Source: Simmondsia chinensis (Eukaryota > Streptophyta > Magnoliopsida > Caryophyllales > Simmondsiaceae). From it: a stretch of DNA of 64,000 nucleotides. The stretch spans positions 32,732,164-32,796,163 of the forward strand of contig JAGTTD010000011.1 in NCBI GenBank assembly GCA_018398585.1. Direction: 5' to 3'. The notes beneath the pieces are model-generated. The model was not told the origin of the DNA and made no database searches. It saw only the letters and a program-made list of their open reading frames with translations. Below, in pieces: positions 1 to 11,086 of the stretch. Numbering within the stretch: the stretch's first letter is position 1; each line of letters starts with the position of its first letter. A program made the translations under genes and the position numbers.

Positions 1-645
1 GTTGGGAGAGAGAGAGAGAGGGAGGCCCCCCATGGAGAGAGAGTGGGGATGGGTATTTATAAAGAGAGATGGGGTCGGCGGTAGTGGTGGTGACGGTAAT
101 AGTCGGGCGGTAGGGGTACCGCAGTGGTCAAGAGGTAGAGGTGAGAAAGGGAGGCGGTACTTGGTAGAGGAGAGAGGAGGCGAGGCGGTAGTGGTGCCGA
201 GTGGTAGTGGAACCGGGCCGTGGTGGTCGGGCGGTAGAGGTACCGGTGGTGGCCGGTAGAGATGAGAGAGGGAGGCAGTACCCGGTAGAGGGGAGAGAGG
301 AGGCGAGGCGGTAGTGGAACCAGGCCGTGGTGGTCGGGCGGTAGAGGCACCGGTGGTGGCCAGCAGAGATGAGAGAGGGAGGCGGTACCCGGTAGAGGGG
401 AGAGAGGAGGCGAGGCGGTAGTGGTGCCGGGCGGTGGTGGTCGGTAGTCATGGGAGGAGGAAGATGGCGTGGGGAAGAGGAAAAAGGAGGAGAGAGAAAG
501 AGGGGGGTCAGGAGGTTGGTGAGGGTGACAAGGAGGAGACAGGAAAAAGGAGGAGAGAGAAAGAATAAAATAAAATTGTATTTAATTTTCGTTATTGTGT
601 CGTTATTCTATTTAATTATTGACCTACTTATTTTTATCCTCTACA
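1..645 (-). repeat. 3' LTR (partial) of the LARD element, cut by window start
   Basis: This stretch matches 9788-10541 almost base for base, so the two are the LTRs of one element. Read on the minus strand the LTR begins TGTAGAGGATAAAA at 645. A TATA box (TTTATAAATACCC on the minus strand) lies near 52-64, which sets the orientation. The GA/CT-rich part consists of imperfect units of about 107 bp. This copy has one unit fewer than the other LTR, which accounts for its being about 109 bp shorter over the shared span. The remaining part of this LTR lies upstream of the window. Confidence 0.85.
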
Positions 646-1639
646 GTTAGCCGCCCACGCCATGGGCGAATGAGATGTGTTCACATTCGGCCGTGGAGTG
701 TACAACATCCAAAGGCTTCGTCCGTATGTAGACTGTCAAGATTTTGTTCATGAAAGTTATGAGTCATGAGAAATTTTTATAGGCATTAACTGTGAGGTCC
801 TTTTAAGCGAACATTGCTCTAGTTTATCCATCCATGGCTTCTTTGTTGCGGTTTTTACACCGGCATTTGGTTCTATGCTTCTTTGTTTGATGAACGTTTT
901 TAACTTTTAAGATTTGTTTTAGGGCTCGAAGAACTTGAGCCTTTTAAGGATTATGTTTGTTGGATCTTCCCACGGCAAGGTACTGGAAGATGCCTATAAT
1001 TGCTTGCATGGGTAGTTAATGTGGGCGTTGCTTCATTCCATTTGTTAATTCTTGGTATGACCCTTAGGAATGGTATTCCTGATAGGAGGAGTTCCTGGTC
1101 GAACAACAGTCTCTGGAGACGTTATTCATTCTGACGCGGTTAACTTTTAGCGTGGCCTCTAGGAATTGTATTCCTGATTGGAGGCATTGTTCATGGTCGA
1201 ATAACGGTTGTTGGAGACGCTGTTCTACTTAATTTCATAGAGCGGTTATTCGGAGTGGTTAATTTTAAGATTTTTCCAAATGTTAGCCGTTGGGCTTAGT
1301 CACGGATGACCGCATATTTAGTTTCCAAATTCTTACTTGTGAATCGAGATGAAGTGGACCATGAGTATTTCTAATCATTAGCCCCCAGCCGTGGGCTGGA
1401 TTGGAATGTATTGCAAATATGTTTAACTCCTAGGGCGGATTGTATTACGAATGTTTTTAACTCCTAGCCCCCAATCGCAGGCTGGGTCGGAGGGTATTAC
1501 TTGTTTTAATGTCGGCTAATGCGTAATTAGTGCGCCGATACCGGTTGGAGCGCAAGTCGCCTGCCAAAGAGGCGTTTATGGATCAAACACATTTTATCTG
1601 CCCTGGAAGGGCTTATGGTTTAAGTATGTCTTACCTGTC

Positions 1640-1812
1640 TGAGAAGAACTTGTGGTTATGTTTGAGTACTGCTTGCCTGAGAAGGGCTTATAGCGTAAGT
1701 GTGTCCTACCGGCCTGAGAAGGGCTTACGGTTATATCTGAGTACTGCTTGCCTGAGAAGGGCTTATAGCGGAAGTGTGTCCTACCGGCCTGAGAAGGGCT
1801 TATGGCCTGACT
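1640..1812. repeat. Tandem repeat, period about 76 bp, in LARD interior
   Basis: The phrase GAGTACTGCTTGCCTGAGAA recurs at about 1663 and 1739, each time followed by GGGCTTATAGCG and a CCTACCGGCCTGAGAAGG segment. A little over two units are present. No coding role is visible. Confidence 0.75.
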
Positions 1813-1819
1813 GAATATC

Positions 1820-2125
1820 ATCAACCTGGATGTTAGGTGGGGCACACAATTGCGGGCTCTCAAGCCGGTGAGAGTTTACCGCCCCTCCCGATGTTAGGTG
1901 GAACTCAAACAACCGCCCCGGTGTTAGATGGGGCACACACAATCGCGGGCTCTCAAATCGGTGAGAGTTTACCGCCCGTCCCGATGTTAGGTGGGACACA
2001 CAACCGCCCCCGTGTTAGATGGGGCGAAAAACCGCGGGCTCTCAAGCTGGTGAGAGTTTACCGCCCGTCCCTGATGTTAGGTGTTACACACAACCGCCCC
2101 CGTGTTAGATGGGACATACAGTTGC
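1820..2125. repeat. Tandem repeat, period about 92 bp, in LARD interior
   Basis: Three units each carry GATGTTAGGTGG, an ACCGCCCC segment, GTGTTAGATGGGGC, CGCGGGCTCTCAA and GGTGAGAGTTTACCGCCC. Unit anchors fall near 1888, 1981 and 2071. Small base changes distinguish the units. Confidence 0.8.
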
Positions 2126-2159
2126 CAGACCATTTTCTGCTTTCTTTTTTATAAGAGAC

Positions 2160-3480
2160 ACCGATGCCCCATAGTTTAAAGGTCTTTGAGCACCGAGGCC
2201 TTCACATTATGTGAAAGTCAAGTGGTTCCTTCTCATTAGGTGAAGGGTGACCGCCCAACTTCTTCTTGCTCTTACTCCTCAACCTGAGCAAGAAGACCAA
2301 GCCCCCATTGTTCAAGGGACTTAGAACACTGAGGCTTTCACAAGCGGTTCCTTCACATTAGGTGAAGGGTGACCGCCCAACTTCTTCTTGCTCTTACTCC
2401 TCAACCTGAGCAAGAAGACCAAGCCTCCATTGTTCAAGGGACTTAGAACACTGAGGCTTTCACATTAGGTGAAAGCCAAGCGGTTCCTTCACAATAGGTG
2501 AGGGGTGACCGCCCAACTTCTTCTTGCTCTTTCTCTTCAACCTAAGCAAGAAGATCAAGCCCCCATTGTTCAAGGGATTTAGAACACTGAGGCTTTCACA
2601 TTAGGTGAAAGCCAAGCGGTTCCTTCACGTTAGGTGAAGGGTGACCTCCCAACTTCTTCTTGCCCTTACTCCTCAACCTGAGCAAGAAGACCAAGCCCCC
2701 ATTGTTCAAGGGACTTAGAGTTTTATGAGCTTCCACGTTAGGTGAAAGCTAATCGCCAGTAATCCTTCAATTCAGGTGAAGGATAACCGCTGAATAGTTT
2801 CTTGCTCCCTCTCTTCAACCTGAGCAAGAAACACCAAGCCCCCATTGTTAAAAGGACTTATAATACCGTGAGCTTCCACATTAGGTGAAAGCTAAGCTGT
2901 TCCTTCACTTTAGGTGAAGGGTGATCACCCAACTTCTTTTTGCTATTACTCCTCAACCTGAGCAAGAAGACCAAGCCCCCATTGTTCAAGGGACTTAGAG
3001 TATTATGAGCTTCCACGTGAGGTGAAAGCTAACCGCCAGTAATCCTTCACGTTAGGTGAAGGATAACCGCTTAACAGTTTCTCGCTCCTTCTTTTCAACT
3101 TGAGCAAGAAACACCAAGCCCCCATTGTTAAAAGGACTTATACTACCGTGGGCTTCCACATTAGGTGAAAGCCAAGCGGTTCCTTCACTTTAGGTGAAGG
3201 GTGACCGCCCAACTTCTTCTTGCTTTTACTCCTCGACCTGAGCAAGAAGACCAAGCCCCCATTGTTCAAGGGACTTAGAATATTATGAGCTTCCACGTTA
3301 GGTGAAAGCTAACTGCCAGTAATCCTTCACGTCAGGTGAAGGATGATTGCCTAACAATTTCTTGCTCCCTTTTTTCAACCGGAGCAAATAGTGCCGAGCC
3401 CCCATTGTTAGCGGGACTCCTAGTACTGCAGCGTACCGTGTTAGGGGAAAGCTAATTACCCGCAGTCCTTCACGTTGGGT
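2160..3480. repeat. Tandem array of about nine 140-bp units rich in perfect hairpins
   Basis: The anchor CCCCCATTGTT recurs near 2301, 2423 (one variant base), 2559, 2695, 2835, 2975, 3115, 3255 and 3395, spacing 122-141 bp. Each unit carries up to three short inverted repeats: GCTTTCAC/GTGAAAGC, CCTTCAC/GTGAAGG and CTTCTTGCTC/GAGCAAGAAG. The first two share the loop ATTAG or GTTAG. Degenerate relatives reappear around 6470-6660. Transcripts of either strand would fold into a row of stem-loops. Confidence 0.85.
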
Positions 3481-5200
3481 GAAGGTTAACTGCGTATGAC
3501 AATTCCAGCTTCCAATCTCTATTCTGGGCTGAGTTAACACAAACCACGTAAGGGACGTCAAAGCCCTAGCTTGCCGTATAAGAAACATCAAAACCTTGGC
3601 CCCTAACAAGAAGTTACGTAAAAAAGAAGGGACGTCAATCACACAAATTACGCCCATAACGTAACTCATAAATTGAGAACATAAAGCCCCCAGCCCCCGG
3701 TTAGGGACTGGATTGAGCATAAATCATATGAAGAACATAGAAAGTGTTAAACTCCCAACCCCCAGTTCAGGGGCTGGGTTGGGCATAATCCACAAAAGGA
3801 GCATTAAGTACGTAAATCACATTAGGAACGCAATTCACATAAGTCCTATAAAAAGCGTTAAGCCCCCAACCCCTAGTTTAGGGACTAGGTCGCAACGTAA
3901 TTATATCATTAGTTGCCATATGTATACCGTTGCCAACCGTCATTGATGAATTGTAAATTCCATAGTTGCCGGGAGACAACTCGAGTGGGCATTTGGTTTG
4001 GGTGTATGAAACTGTTAACAAGAATGTGATCATGTGCTTGTTAGTGGGCACGCCTTGTGGTTTGCGCATGCCTCATAAAACAGTGGTAGACTTTATTGGG
4101 TGCCAAGAGGCAACCTGTAAGTTTGAAGAATGACGTGCCCCTTGAATTGTGAAGATAAGGGGTGTTTTGAGACTTCATCCTTAGCTCCAAGAGTATTAGC
4201 CTCTCAATTAGAAAATGGATGAACCAAGACGGGTTTTTTGGAGAGTTTACCGTCACCTTTGTGGTGATAACACTTGGGTGAGGGCGGTAGTCGTAATATT
4301 AAGCCAAATTTTCTAGTGGTATTGCCTGGCCAAGCGTGTTTGAGGCTGTTACTAGCCAGACTTTGTTGGCAATATGGCGTAGCCGTCATGATAGGTGGTA
4401 CGTAGCTTACCAAACTTATTAATGGCAAGGCTTAGTCAAATGGGCGGATATTACCGTATGGTTGACCTCGCTATTGAGTTTGAAGGATTGTCACCAAGCT
4501 TGTTGGTGATGACCTTTTATGATATTAGTGCCGGGTTACCCATTTTTCAGGTTAACGAGGTGGTCTAGGCAGGCCCGTTGGCCACTGTGGTTGGTCAAGC
4601 TTGTGGGTGGCGTTGTACAGCTAAGTTATTGGTGGTGGCACCCAGCTGACTCTGTTAACGACTGCGCGTTTTTTGGAAGACCCTCCACCAATATTGTTGG
4701 TGGGTTGTGGGCGGACTTTTGCAGTTGTTGGCATTAAATGCTTTTCATGGCAATTTAAAGCATTGTCGATTTAAGGTGGCGCACGTGCTATTAGTTTTTC
4801 CGCCTAGTATCCAAAACTTGGCGGTAACACTTCGCATAGAATTTCCGCTAGGATGGCTGGAGGAATAGCCAAGCTGGTTGGCGGTGGTTCCTAAGCTCAT
4901 TTGCCTTAGCGTTGTTGGTTATTCACGCTAGTCCACGACACCGTTGGTATTGGTTCACTTAGTAGCAATTTCTTCTTTACTTAGGTTAGAAGGTGAGTAG
5001 GGATGTTCTTAAAGAGCTTTTGCCAACTTTGTTGGCGGTAGCTCAAGTCTTTGAGGCGTTGAGGATAACGTCTCCGTTGGTGGGTCCTCTGCTATGTTTG
5101 TTAGCGAATAGTACCCTATGCGTGGTCATTGGCGCATCTTTTAGGGGTGCTCGCCTAGTCCAAGGGTGGTAACATCGTTATTAGGGGGGCCCCCTGCTTG
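3480..5200. repeat. First copy of a large diverged internal duplication in the LARD
   Basis: Several landmarks recur in the same order in 6470-8520: the run of short modules of the type CCCCCAACCCC...AGGGACT with ACGTAA spacers, the GCCGGGAGACAACT-like motif, the TGGCGGTAGCTCAAGTCTT segment (5034) with TTGAGGCGTTGAGG, and the module ending CATGCTTGT/TATGTTTGT. The copies are too diverged for a recent duplication. No coding capacity was found. Confidence 0.6.
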
Positions 5201-5336
5201 ATGCCTCGGCTATGTTTAACTTCTTGTTTTAACCCTAGTTCTTTTTACTTGAACTTTCAGGCAGTTGCGGTTAATCCTTGTTAATTTGAAGTTAACTTAA
5301 GTTCTTGCCTTTAGATAAGAGCCTCTAGCTTAGTAA

Positions 5337-5939
5337 TTAATGGCAACCCCTAGTTGTCAACAAGGGTGGAGCATATCGTGAGAAGATAAGTCCCCGGTCG
5401 TTGCCTGGGTTGGGACGTACCGTAAAGAGCCCACATGTATTTTGTACATGAACAGAGAGTAGTAAATAGCGGAAGCCGTATCGTAGGACAATAGCTTTGA
5501 CTAACAAAAAATAATAAAATTTGTGAGTAGCTATACTAACAAGAAAACCGAACAGGAGTCGGAGGGAGAAGAGGTTACCATACAGGCACGGTCCGATTGT
5601 GGAAACGGTACGTTTGCGAGCCTTTATGTTTCGTATACGCACACCCGCATCGGTGTGCATGGCCCAGTGTCGTGTGTTGTATGCAAGCAATGCTGCGTGC
5701 TGTGCCGCAAGTGACGTCCCGGTTGTGAATGTTCCTTGGTTAAAAAAGACACAGGTCGTTGAAGTCGGGTTTGGGGCGTCAAGTGTCCCAACCCCGAATA
5801 GAGGTGCTAGATGGTTTACCCTGGTAACGGGTGCGGCCCTCAGTGCAGCTATGAGGGTGTCATGAGGTTCCCACATGAATAGGGCGCTCTGTAGACAAAG
5901 TGGTGGGCCGAGGGCTGACAGTACACATAATCCGTCCAA
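5337..5939 (-). other. 200-codon open frame in a block unique within the LARD; function unknown
   Basis: This open frame lies in the sense direction of the LARD, in the only interior stretch (about 5340-6470) that does not belong to the duplicated blocks. The predicted protein starts MDGLCVLSALG, shows no gag zinc knuckle or polymerase motif, and has one moderately hydrophobic segment around residues 115-150. I do not recognise it. It may be chance, a decayed gag leader, or a captured gene fragment; codon bias cannot be judged from one frame. Confidence 0.2.
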
Positions 5940-6469
5940 AAAGGGCTTGATCCCTCGTTTGTGTTGCGCAACACAATGTCGAAGCGCTCCAGCTTGTAGG
6001 ATTCAACCTTCCATTGGCGAGAGCACTTGTGATGCTCGAGCACCTTTGTGAGTGGCAGTGTGCACCAACCCCATTTACTGGTCCCGTGGCTTGATGGCAC
6101 GGATGTGGCAACACCGTGTCTGAGGGTAAAGGAAGGGGCCGTTGGTCATATGTCAACGGGCACCCAAGTTCGACACATGCTACAAGATGGTTGCCCTCTT
6201 AAGTAAGTGGCATGCTACTTGTGCGGGATCGCGTGAGTTCCCCATAAGGACAGCGACCTCGAACACGAGGTGCGCCTAAGGGACTTTGCGGCCCCTACGT
6301 GTTGCTCTGGAGTAGGACTATATCAGTCTGCTCCTAGGAGCTAACCGACACTGTGAAGGACTTGTGGCATCGAGAATGGCACGGGTAGTCTAGACACAAG
6401 GTTAAGACTCAAAGGGGTGTTAGTGGGGTCCAACATAAGTGATGGTGGGTGTGTTGGCCCACCGAGCGG

Positions 6470-8520
6470 GGTTCGCATTAGGCAAAAGCTAACTGCCCGC
6501 GAGACTTCACGTTAGGTTAAGGTTACCCGCCCCACAACTTCATGCTTTCTTTTTCAGCAGGAACAGAATAACACAACCGCGTACTTCCACGTTTGGTGGA
6601 AGTTAACCGCCCACCGTTTGTAGAACAGCGAACTTTTATGCTAGGTGAAGGCTAATCGCGGATGATGATTCTAATTCCCAGTTCTTGTCCTGAAGCTAAG
6701 TTAACATAAACTTCGTAAGAAACATCAAAGCCTTAGCTCATTACATAGGAAACACCAAATCCCTAGCCCTAAGTAAGGAGTTAGGCTAAACATAACTCAC
6801 ATAAGTGACATATATCACGTAAATTGCACTGAGAACGTAATTCACATAAAAAATGCAAATCATAAAAAATGCTAAACCCCCGGCTTATAATCAAGGACCG
6901 GGTTGAATGCAAATCCCATAAGGAACGTTAATCACGTAATTTTCTACACAAAAAGATAGATTACGTAAAATTATATGGAGAACGCCGCGTCTCCCGCTGT
7001 CAAGTAAATACTGTTGTTCTTCATTATTACGGAACGGTAAGTTTCATAATTGCCGAGAGGCAATTTGAGTAGGCATCCCATTCAGGTGTGTAAAAATATT
7101 AATAAAGATGCAATTATACATATTTGTTAATTGAGCATGGCTGGCAGCCTACCCGCGCCTTGCTAAAAATGCTATACTTATTTTTACATCGTTGTAAGTC
7201 TAAGGAGTAACACGCCCCTCGAATCCTAAAGGTAAGGGATCTTTTAAGGCTTTATCCTTAACCCCAAGGGTGTCAAACTCTCTATTGGCAAGCAGATGAG
7301 CCAAGGTAAGTGTCCCGGTGAATCTATGGCTATCCTTGTGCTGATAGCGCCTGGGCAAGGGTATTGGGCGTAATACCGGGCCAAGTTCTTTGGCGGTACT
7401 GTCTATCCGAGAGTGTTGAGGCTGTTAACAGCCGGGCTCGGTCGGTGATATTGCGTACCCTTCTTTGGTTGGTTGTGCGTATTTCACCGATTTCAGTAAC
7501 GGTCGGGTTTTGGCCGAATTGGCAGAGGGCACCACTTGGTGACCCCGCTGTTACCTTTGAGGGTTTGTTCCCAAGGTTGTTAATGGTTACCCCTTTCAAA
7601 TTGAGTGGCCGTGTGTTACCCACTAAAGGGGTTAATGAGGCCACCCGGCCAAGTTCGTTGGGGTTAAGATCTAGCCAAGCTTGCTGGCGATAGCTTTACA
7701 ATTTATTCATTTGGAAGCTGTTTGTTGGTTACCTACGGTAGCCTACGGTATTGCTGGTTGGTGTTGCCCAACTAGTGGTAAATTTTTTCTTTACCTAAGT
7801 TGAAAGGTGAATGGTGAAGCTTAAAAGAGCATTTGCCAACAAAGTTGGCGGTAGCTCAAATCTTGGGGCGTTGAAGGCAACGTCCCCGCTAATGCACCCT
7901 CTATCATGCTTGTCGGCAGTGTTCCGATTAAACTGGACACCCAAGAGGCAAACTTTGACGGGTTTGGCCTCACGCGTTCTCACTGGCGAAGTCCCCAGCT
8001 TTGGGCGGCATTGCTAAAGTAAGGATAGGCTATTGTCGCTACACAGCCGACCTATTGGGTGGTTGCACCTAATCAAGGTAAATAGTGCAAAGCTAAGTTA
8101 TTAGACGAGGCTTTAGCTAGCCTTGCAGTTGGCTTTAACGAGTCACTTACGATGGCTTTTACCGACGAGCTACTCGGTCAAGGAATTGGCGAGGCGACCG
8201 GTTGACATTGTTAAGTTTACTTTGGGGTGGCTTAAGCCTCCAATTATCAGTGGTAAGGTTCTTATTAACCAGTCTTTACTAATGACGCCAAGTGACATTG
8301 GTTGGCCATCGCAACTTTGTTTACAGATTTTTTGCATCACAGATTAACGTTGGAGCCATTTTGGCGTTTGTCTAGTTCAAGGACGGCAATATTATTATCT
8401 AAGGGAGCCCTTGGAGGACGTTACCCCTATATTAAACGGTTGGAGGTAATCGTCTATCCGGCTTAAATTTTACCTTATTCGAGTCGCTTTTTGGTTAAGG
8501 ATTTTCCCACCTTTACACAT
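6470..8520. repeat. Second copy of the large internal duplication in the LARD
   Basis: It opens with degraded hairpin-array units (GCATTAGGCAAAAGC, CTTCACGTTAGGTTAAGG). It then follows the order of the 3480-5200 block, including GGCGGTAGCTCAAATCTT at 7848 and GGGGCGTTGAAGG shortly after. The minor open frames here (for example 7330-7644 minus) are not conserved as frames between the two copies, so they are not genes. Confidence 0.6.
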
Positions 8521-9259
8521 AGTAACATTCTAGTCTAATTTAATTGTTGCTAAGATACGGGTTAGCACATTTTGAAATATCGTCTTGGGCACAAATTTAA
8601 GCTACGTGAATAGCAAAAATTAAGAAATGAGTATACTCAGACTTAAACGTCATGTAGCGAAGTTTTCTAGGTAATGAAATTGCTCTTATCCCTAATTAAG
8701 AATAGAGATTACTTGATAAAAGCCCTTAATATAGCGACTCTTAGAATAATAAATTTAATAAAAGTCCAACTCAGCTTTTCTAACTTAATCACATATCTAC
8801 CCAAGCTTTATGAGTTGGGTTGGACACAACTTAGAGCAATTTCAGCTAAATAAAAAATTTAGCGAGCAATTTTCGGAAAGCAGGAGGAACACAATTCGTG
8901 TATTGCCGCGAATCTAAGGCAGGAAATTTGATAAAATAATTTATGTGTAATTGAAGCAAGAATATTATGAAAAGCATCTATTATATGCTTTAAAGCTCAA
9001 GATATGCTAGAAAAAATATTATGACAATATTATGAAAAATACCCATAATATAATCTAAAGCTCGTGATGTGCTAAATTTCCAATTTTACTGATAATTTTT
9101 GACGTATTAGAAGGCAAATAAGGGAGAAAATTGAAAATCAAAGACGTGTATGGTGCTTAAACGGTTACCGGAGCCCCCAGTTTTATGAGGGTCTTAGACG
9201 TTTTGCACGCGATACCAGGTTAAACGCTAGCAAGCTATCTTCTCACAGACGACGCCTAT
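8521..9259 (-). other. AT-rich leader segment of LARD next to its 5' LTR
   Basis: In element orientation this is the region right after the primer-binding site. It includes TGGGGGCTCCGG (minus strand, about 9170), then turns AT-rich. No open frame or repeat array is visible. Confidence 0.45.
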
Positions 9260-9839
9260 TGTTTCAGGATTTTTTGGTTAGGTTCTAGATGAGAGCGGGA
9301 CTCAACCCTCACTTGAGAAAGCAGCTGCTGGCGCGTTTAACCCGGGCTCCCTTGCAAAACAAGCAAGACCGTCAGAGGGACCCACGGGTTTGCCCGCGGG
9401 AGACCCCTCCGATGCCTAAGTTAGTAAAGGCATAATAATAATAATAATATATGATAAGTAAATAACGTAAAATAAACAATAATAAATATTTATCGTATAC
9501 AGAGAGGGGGTCCTAGGTGGCCGGCACGGTGGCCTTATAGGCCTAGAGAGGAAGAGAGGAAAAAGAGCACCAGCGAGGTGGCTGGAATCCGTACCGGCTT
9601 TATGGGCCTGGAGAGAGAGAAACAACGGCCAAAGGGCCGGCGAGGTGGCCGGAGAAGAGAACGGTATCGAGGGTTTGAGCCGCACCGGCAAGGTGGCCGG
9701 CGCATGGCGGAAGGTGTGCCGGCAAGGCGACTGGGGGTTAGCTGGAGTAAGAGGAGAGAGAAAGATGGGTTGTTGTGTTGTTGGGTTGTTGGGAGAGAGA
9801 GAGAGAGAGGGAGGCCCCCCATGGAGAGAGAGTGGGGAT

Positions 9840-9855
9840 GGGTATTTATAGAGAG
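9840..9855 (-). promoter_or_regulatory. TATA box of the LARD 5' LTR
   Basis: The minus strand reads CTCTATAAATACCCATCC. It is preceded by the minisatellite and followed by a CT-rich leader, the usual LTR promoter layout. The other LTR keeps the same box at about 52-64. Confidence 0.65.
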
Positions 9856-9924
9856 AGATGGGGTCGGCGGTACTGGTGGTGACGGTAATAGTCGGGCGGT
9901 AGGGGTATCACGGTGGTCAGGCAG

Positions 9925-10340
9925 TAGAGGTGAGAGAGGGAGGCGGTACTTGATAGAGGAGAGAGGAGGCGAGGCGGTAGTGGTGCCAGGCGGTAGTGGA
10001 ACCGGGCCGTGGTGGTCGGGCGGTAGAGGTACCGGTGGTGGCTGGTAGAGATGAGAGAGGGAGGCGGTACTCGATAGAGGGGAGAGAGGAGGCGAGGCGG
10101 TAGTGGAACCGGGCCGTGGTGGTCGGGCGGTAGAGGCACCGATGGTGGCCGGTAGAGATGAGAGAGGGAGGTAGTACCCGGTAGAGGGGAGAGAGGGGGC
10201 GAGGCGGTAGTGGAACCGGGCCGTGGTGGTTGGGCGGTAGAGGCACCGGTGGTGGCCGGTAGGGATGAGAGAGGGAGACGGTACCCGGTAGAGGGGAGAG
10301 AGGAGGCGAGGTGGTAGTGGTGCCGGGCGGTGGTGGTCGG
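9925..10340. repeat. U3 minisatellite, about four units of 107 bp
   Basis: Units begin near GATGAGAGAGGGAGGC and carry GGTACCCGGTAGAGGGG, GGCGAGGCGGTAGTGG, and GGGCCGTGGTGGTCGGGCGG. The partner LTR has one unit fewer. Long low-complexity open frames cross this array on both strands and are artefacts of its three-base periodicity and lack of stops. Confidence 0.8.
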
Positions 10341-10541
10341 TAGTCATGGGAGGAGGAAGATGGCGTGGGGAAGAGGAAAAAGGAGGAGAGAGAAAGAGGG
10401 GGGTCAGGAGGTTGGTGAGGGTGACAGGGAGGAGACAGGAAAAAGGAGGAGAGAGAAAGAATAAAATAAAATTGTATTTAATTTTTGTTATTGTATCGTT
10501 ATTCTATTTTAGTATTGACCTGCTTATTTTTATCCTCTATA

Positions 10542-10726
10542 GGGGAATAATATAAAGTAAGTTAAAATTCAAAATGGTACCTTGGAAAGAAGATGAGAGA
10601 GTGTGGTACGTAAGAAAACACGTCGACAAGTTAGATAAAAGCAGTTCTCAAGCTCTCTATGAACCACAAAATTATTGATCATTTTCTTCCTACCTCAAAG
10701 TCTATGGGAAGTCACTCATTGTTAAT
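10542..10726 (-). pseudogene. Fragment of a DUF789 gene paralogue (part of exon 5 and flanking introns)
   Basis: This segment matches 47497-47797 inside the intact DUF789 gene, including intron sequence on both sides of exon 5. The 3' two-thirds of the exon (…[16 protein letters not shown] plus the GT donor) survives at about 10580-10630. The 5' part of the exon and its acceptor are missing, replaced by a junction at about 10631. Across the surviving codons four bases differ from the intact gene and all four are synonymous third positions. The left side is cut by the LARD insertion, the right side by the copia element. It cannot make a protein. Confidence 0.85.
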
Positions 10727-11073
10727 TGTTGAAAATATACCTCATGTACATGTGTATTTTTGTACTCGTATTTGTTTTGATGTAAATACTTTGAATTTAA
10801 TTAGGTATAGAATTAAATTTAGGGTAGTTAATTTTCCTAATTTTCCTCTTCTCCTCCCTCCAGTGTAACCGGCCAAGAGGCCTTTATTTTGCTCTTCAAT
10901 TCTTGTTTAATGTCTTATGTAATTAGCCTAGGATTCTCTCTTTGGCATCTTTTCATTTTTCTTTGATGTAATTATAAATAGGCTAGTCTTTATTTCAATA
11001 GAAATCATCCAATTTTCTTCCATACAAAAGTGTTCTTGGTTGTTTTGTTTATTTTGTTTGTCAAATTTCTACA
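10727..11073 (+). repeat. 5' LTR of the copia element (347 bp)
   Basis: It starts TGTTGAAAATATACC and ends AAATTTCTACA. A TATA box (TTATAAATA, 10972-10980) lies about 100 bp before the end, consistent with U3-R-U5 order. The near-identical partner is at 15554-15901. Confidence 0.97.
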
Positions 11074-11086
11074 TGGTATCAGAGCG
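11074..11086 (+). promoter_or_regulatory. Primer-binding site (initiator tRNA-Met type)
   Basis: TGGTATCAGAGCG immediately follows the 5' LTR. TGGTATCAGAGC is complementary to the 3' end of plant initiator methionine tRNA, the usual primer of plant copia elements. Confidence 0.93.

Larger units (their letters stand above)
646..9259 (-). mobile_element. Interior of a non-coding LTR retrotransposon derivative (LARD, probably Gypsy/TAT-like)
   Basis: The 8.6 kb between the two LTRs shows no gag, protease, reverse transcriptase, RNase H or integrase motif in any frame, and the longest open frame is only 200 codons. Just inside the 5' LTR the minus strand reads AGGCGTCGTCTGTGAGAAG, a worn version of the primer-binding region (GGCGCCGTCTGTGGGA) that I recall from plant TAT-type Gypsy elements. 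The interior is built of tandem arrays (1640-1810, 1820-2125, 2160-3480) and two diverged copies of a 2 kb block. An element with LTRs and a large interior but no proteins must have moved with enzymes from an autonomous relative. The lineage call is inference. Confidence 0.75.
9260..10541 (-). repeat. 5' LTR of the LARD element, complete, 1282 bp
   Basis: On the minus strand the LTR starts TATAGAGGATAAAAATA at 10541 (the other LTR starts TGTAG, so one base of the canonical TG has mutated) and ends in AAACA at 9260, next to the primer-binding region. A TATA box lies near 9843-9852. Upstream of it (9925-10340) are about four imperfect 107-bp GA/CT-rich units; downstream is a CT- and CCGG-rich leader. 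The flank after 10541 begins GGGGA, the predicted 5-bp target duplication; its partner is outside the window. Confidence 0.8.

Noticed and set aside
2160..3480. CRISPR-like array
   Set aside because: The units are contiguous 140-bp repeats without unique spacers, inside a plant retrotransposon.
9535..10347. 270-codon proline-rich minus-strand open frame in the LARD LTR
   Set aside because: It is the repeating translation of the 107-bp minisatellite, spans the TATA box and has equally long partners in other frames.
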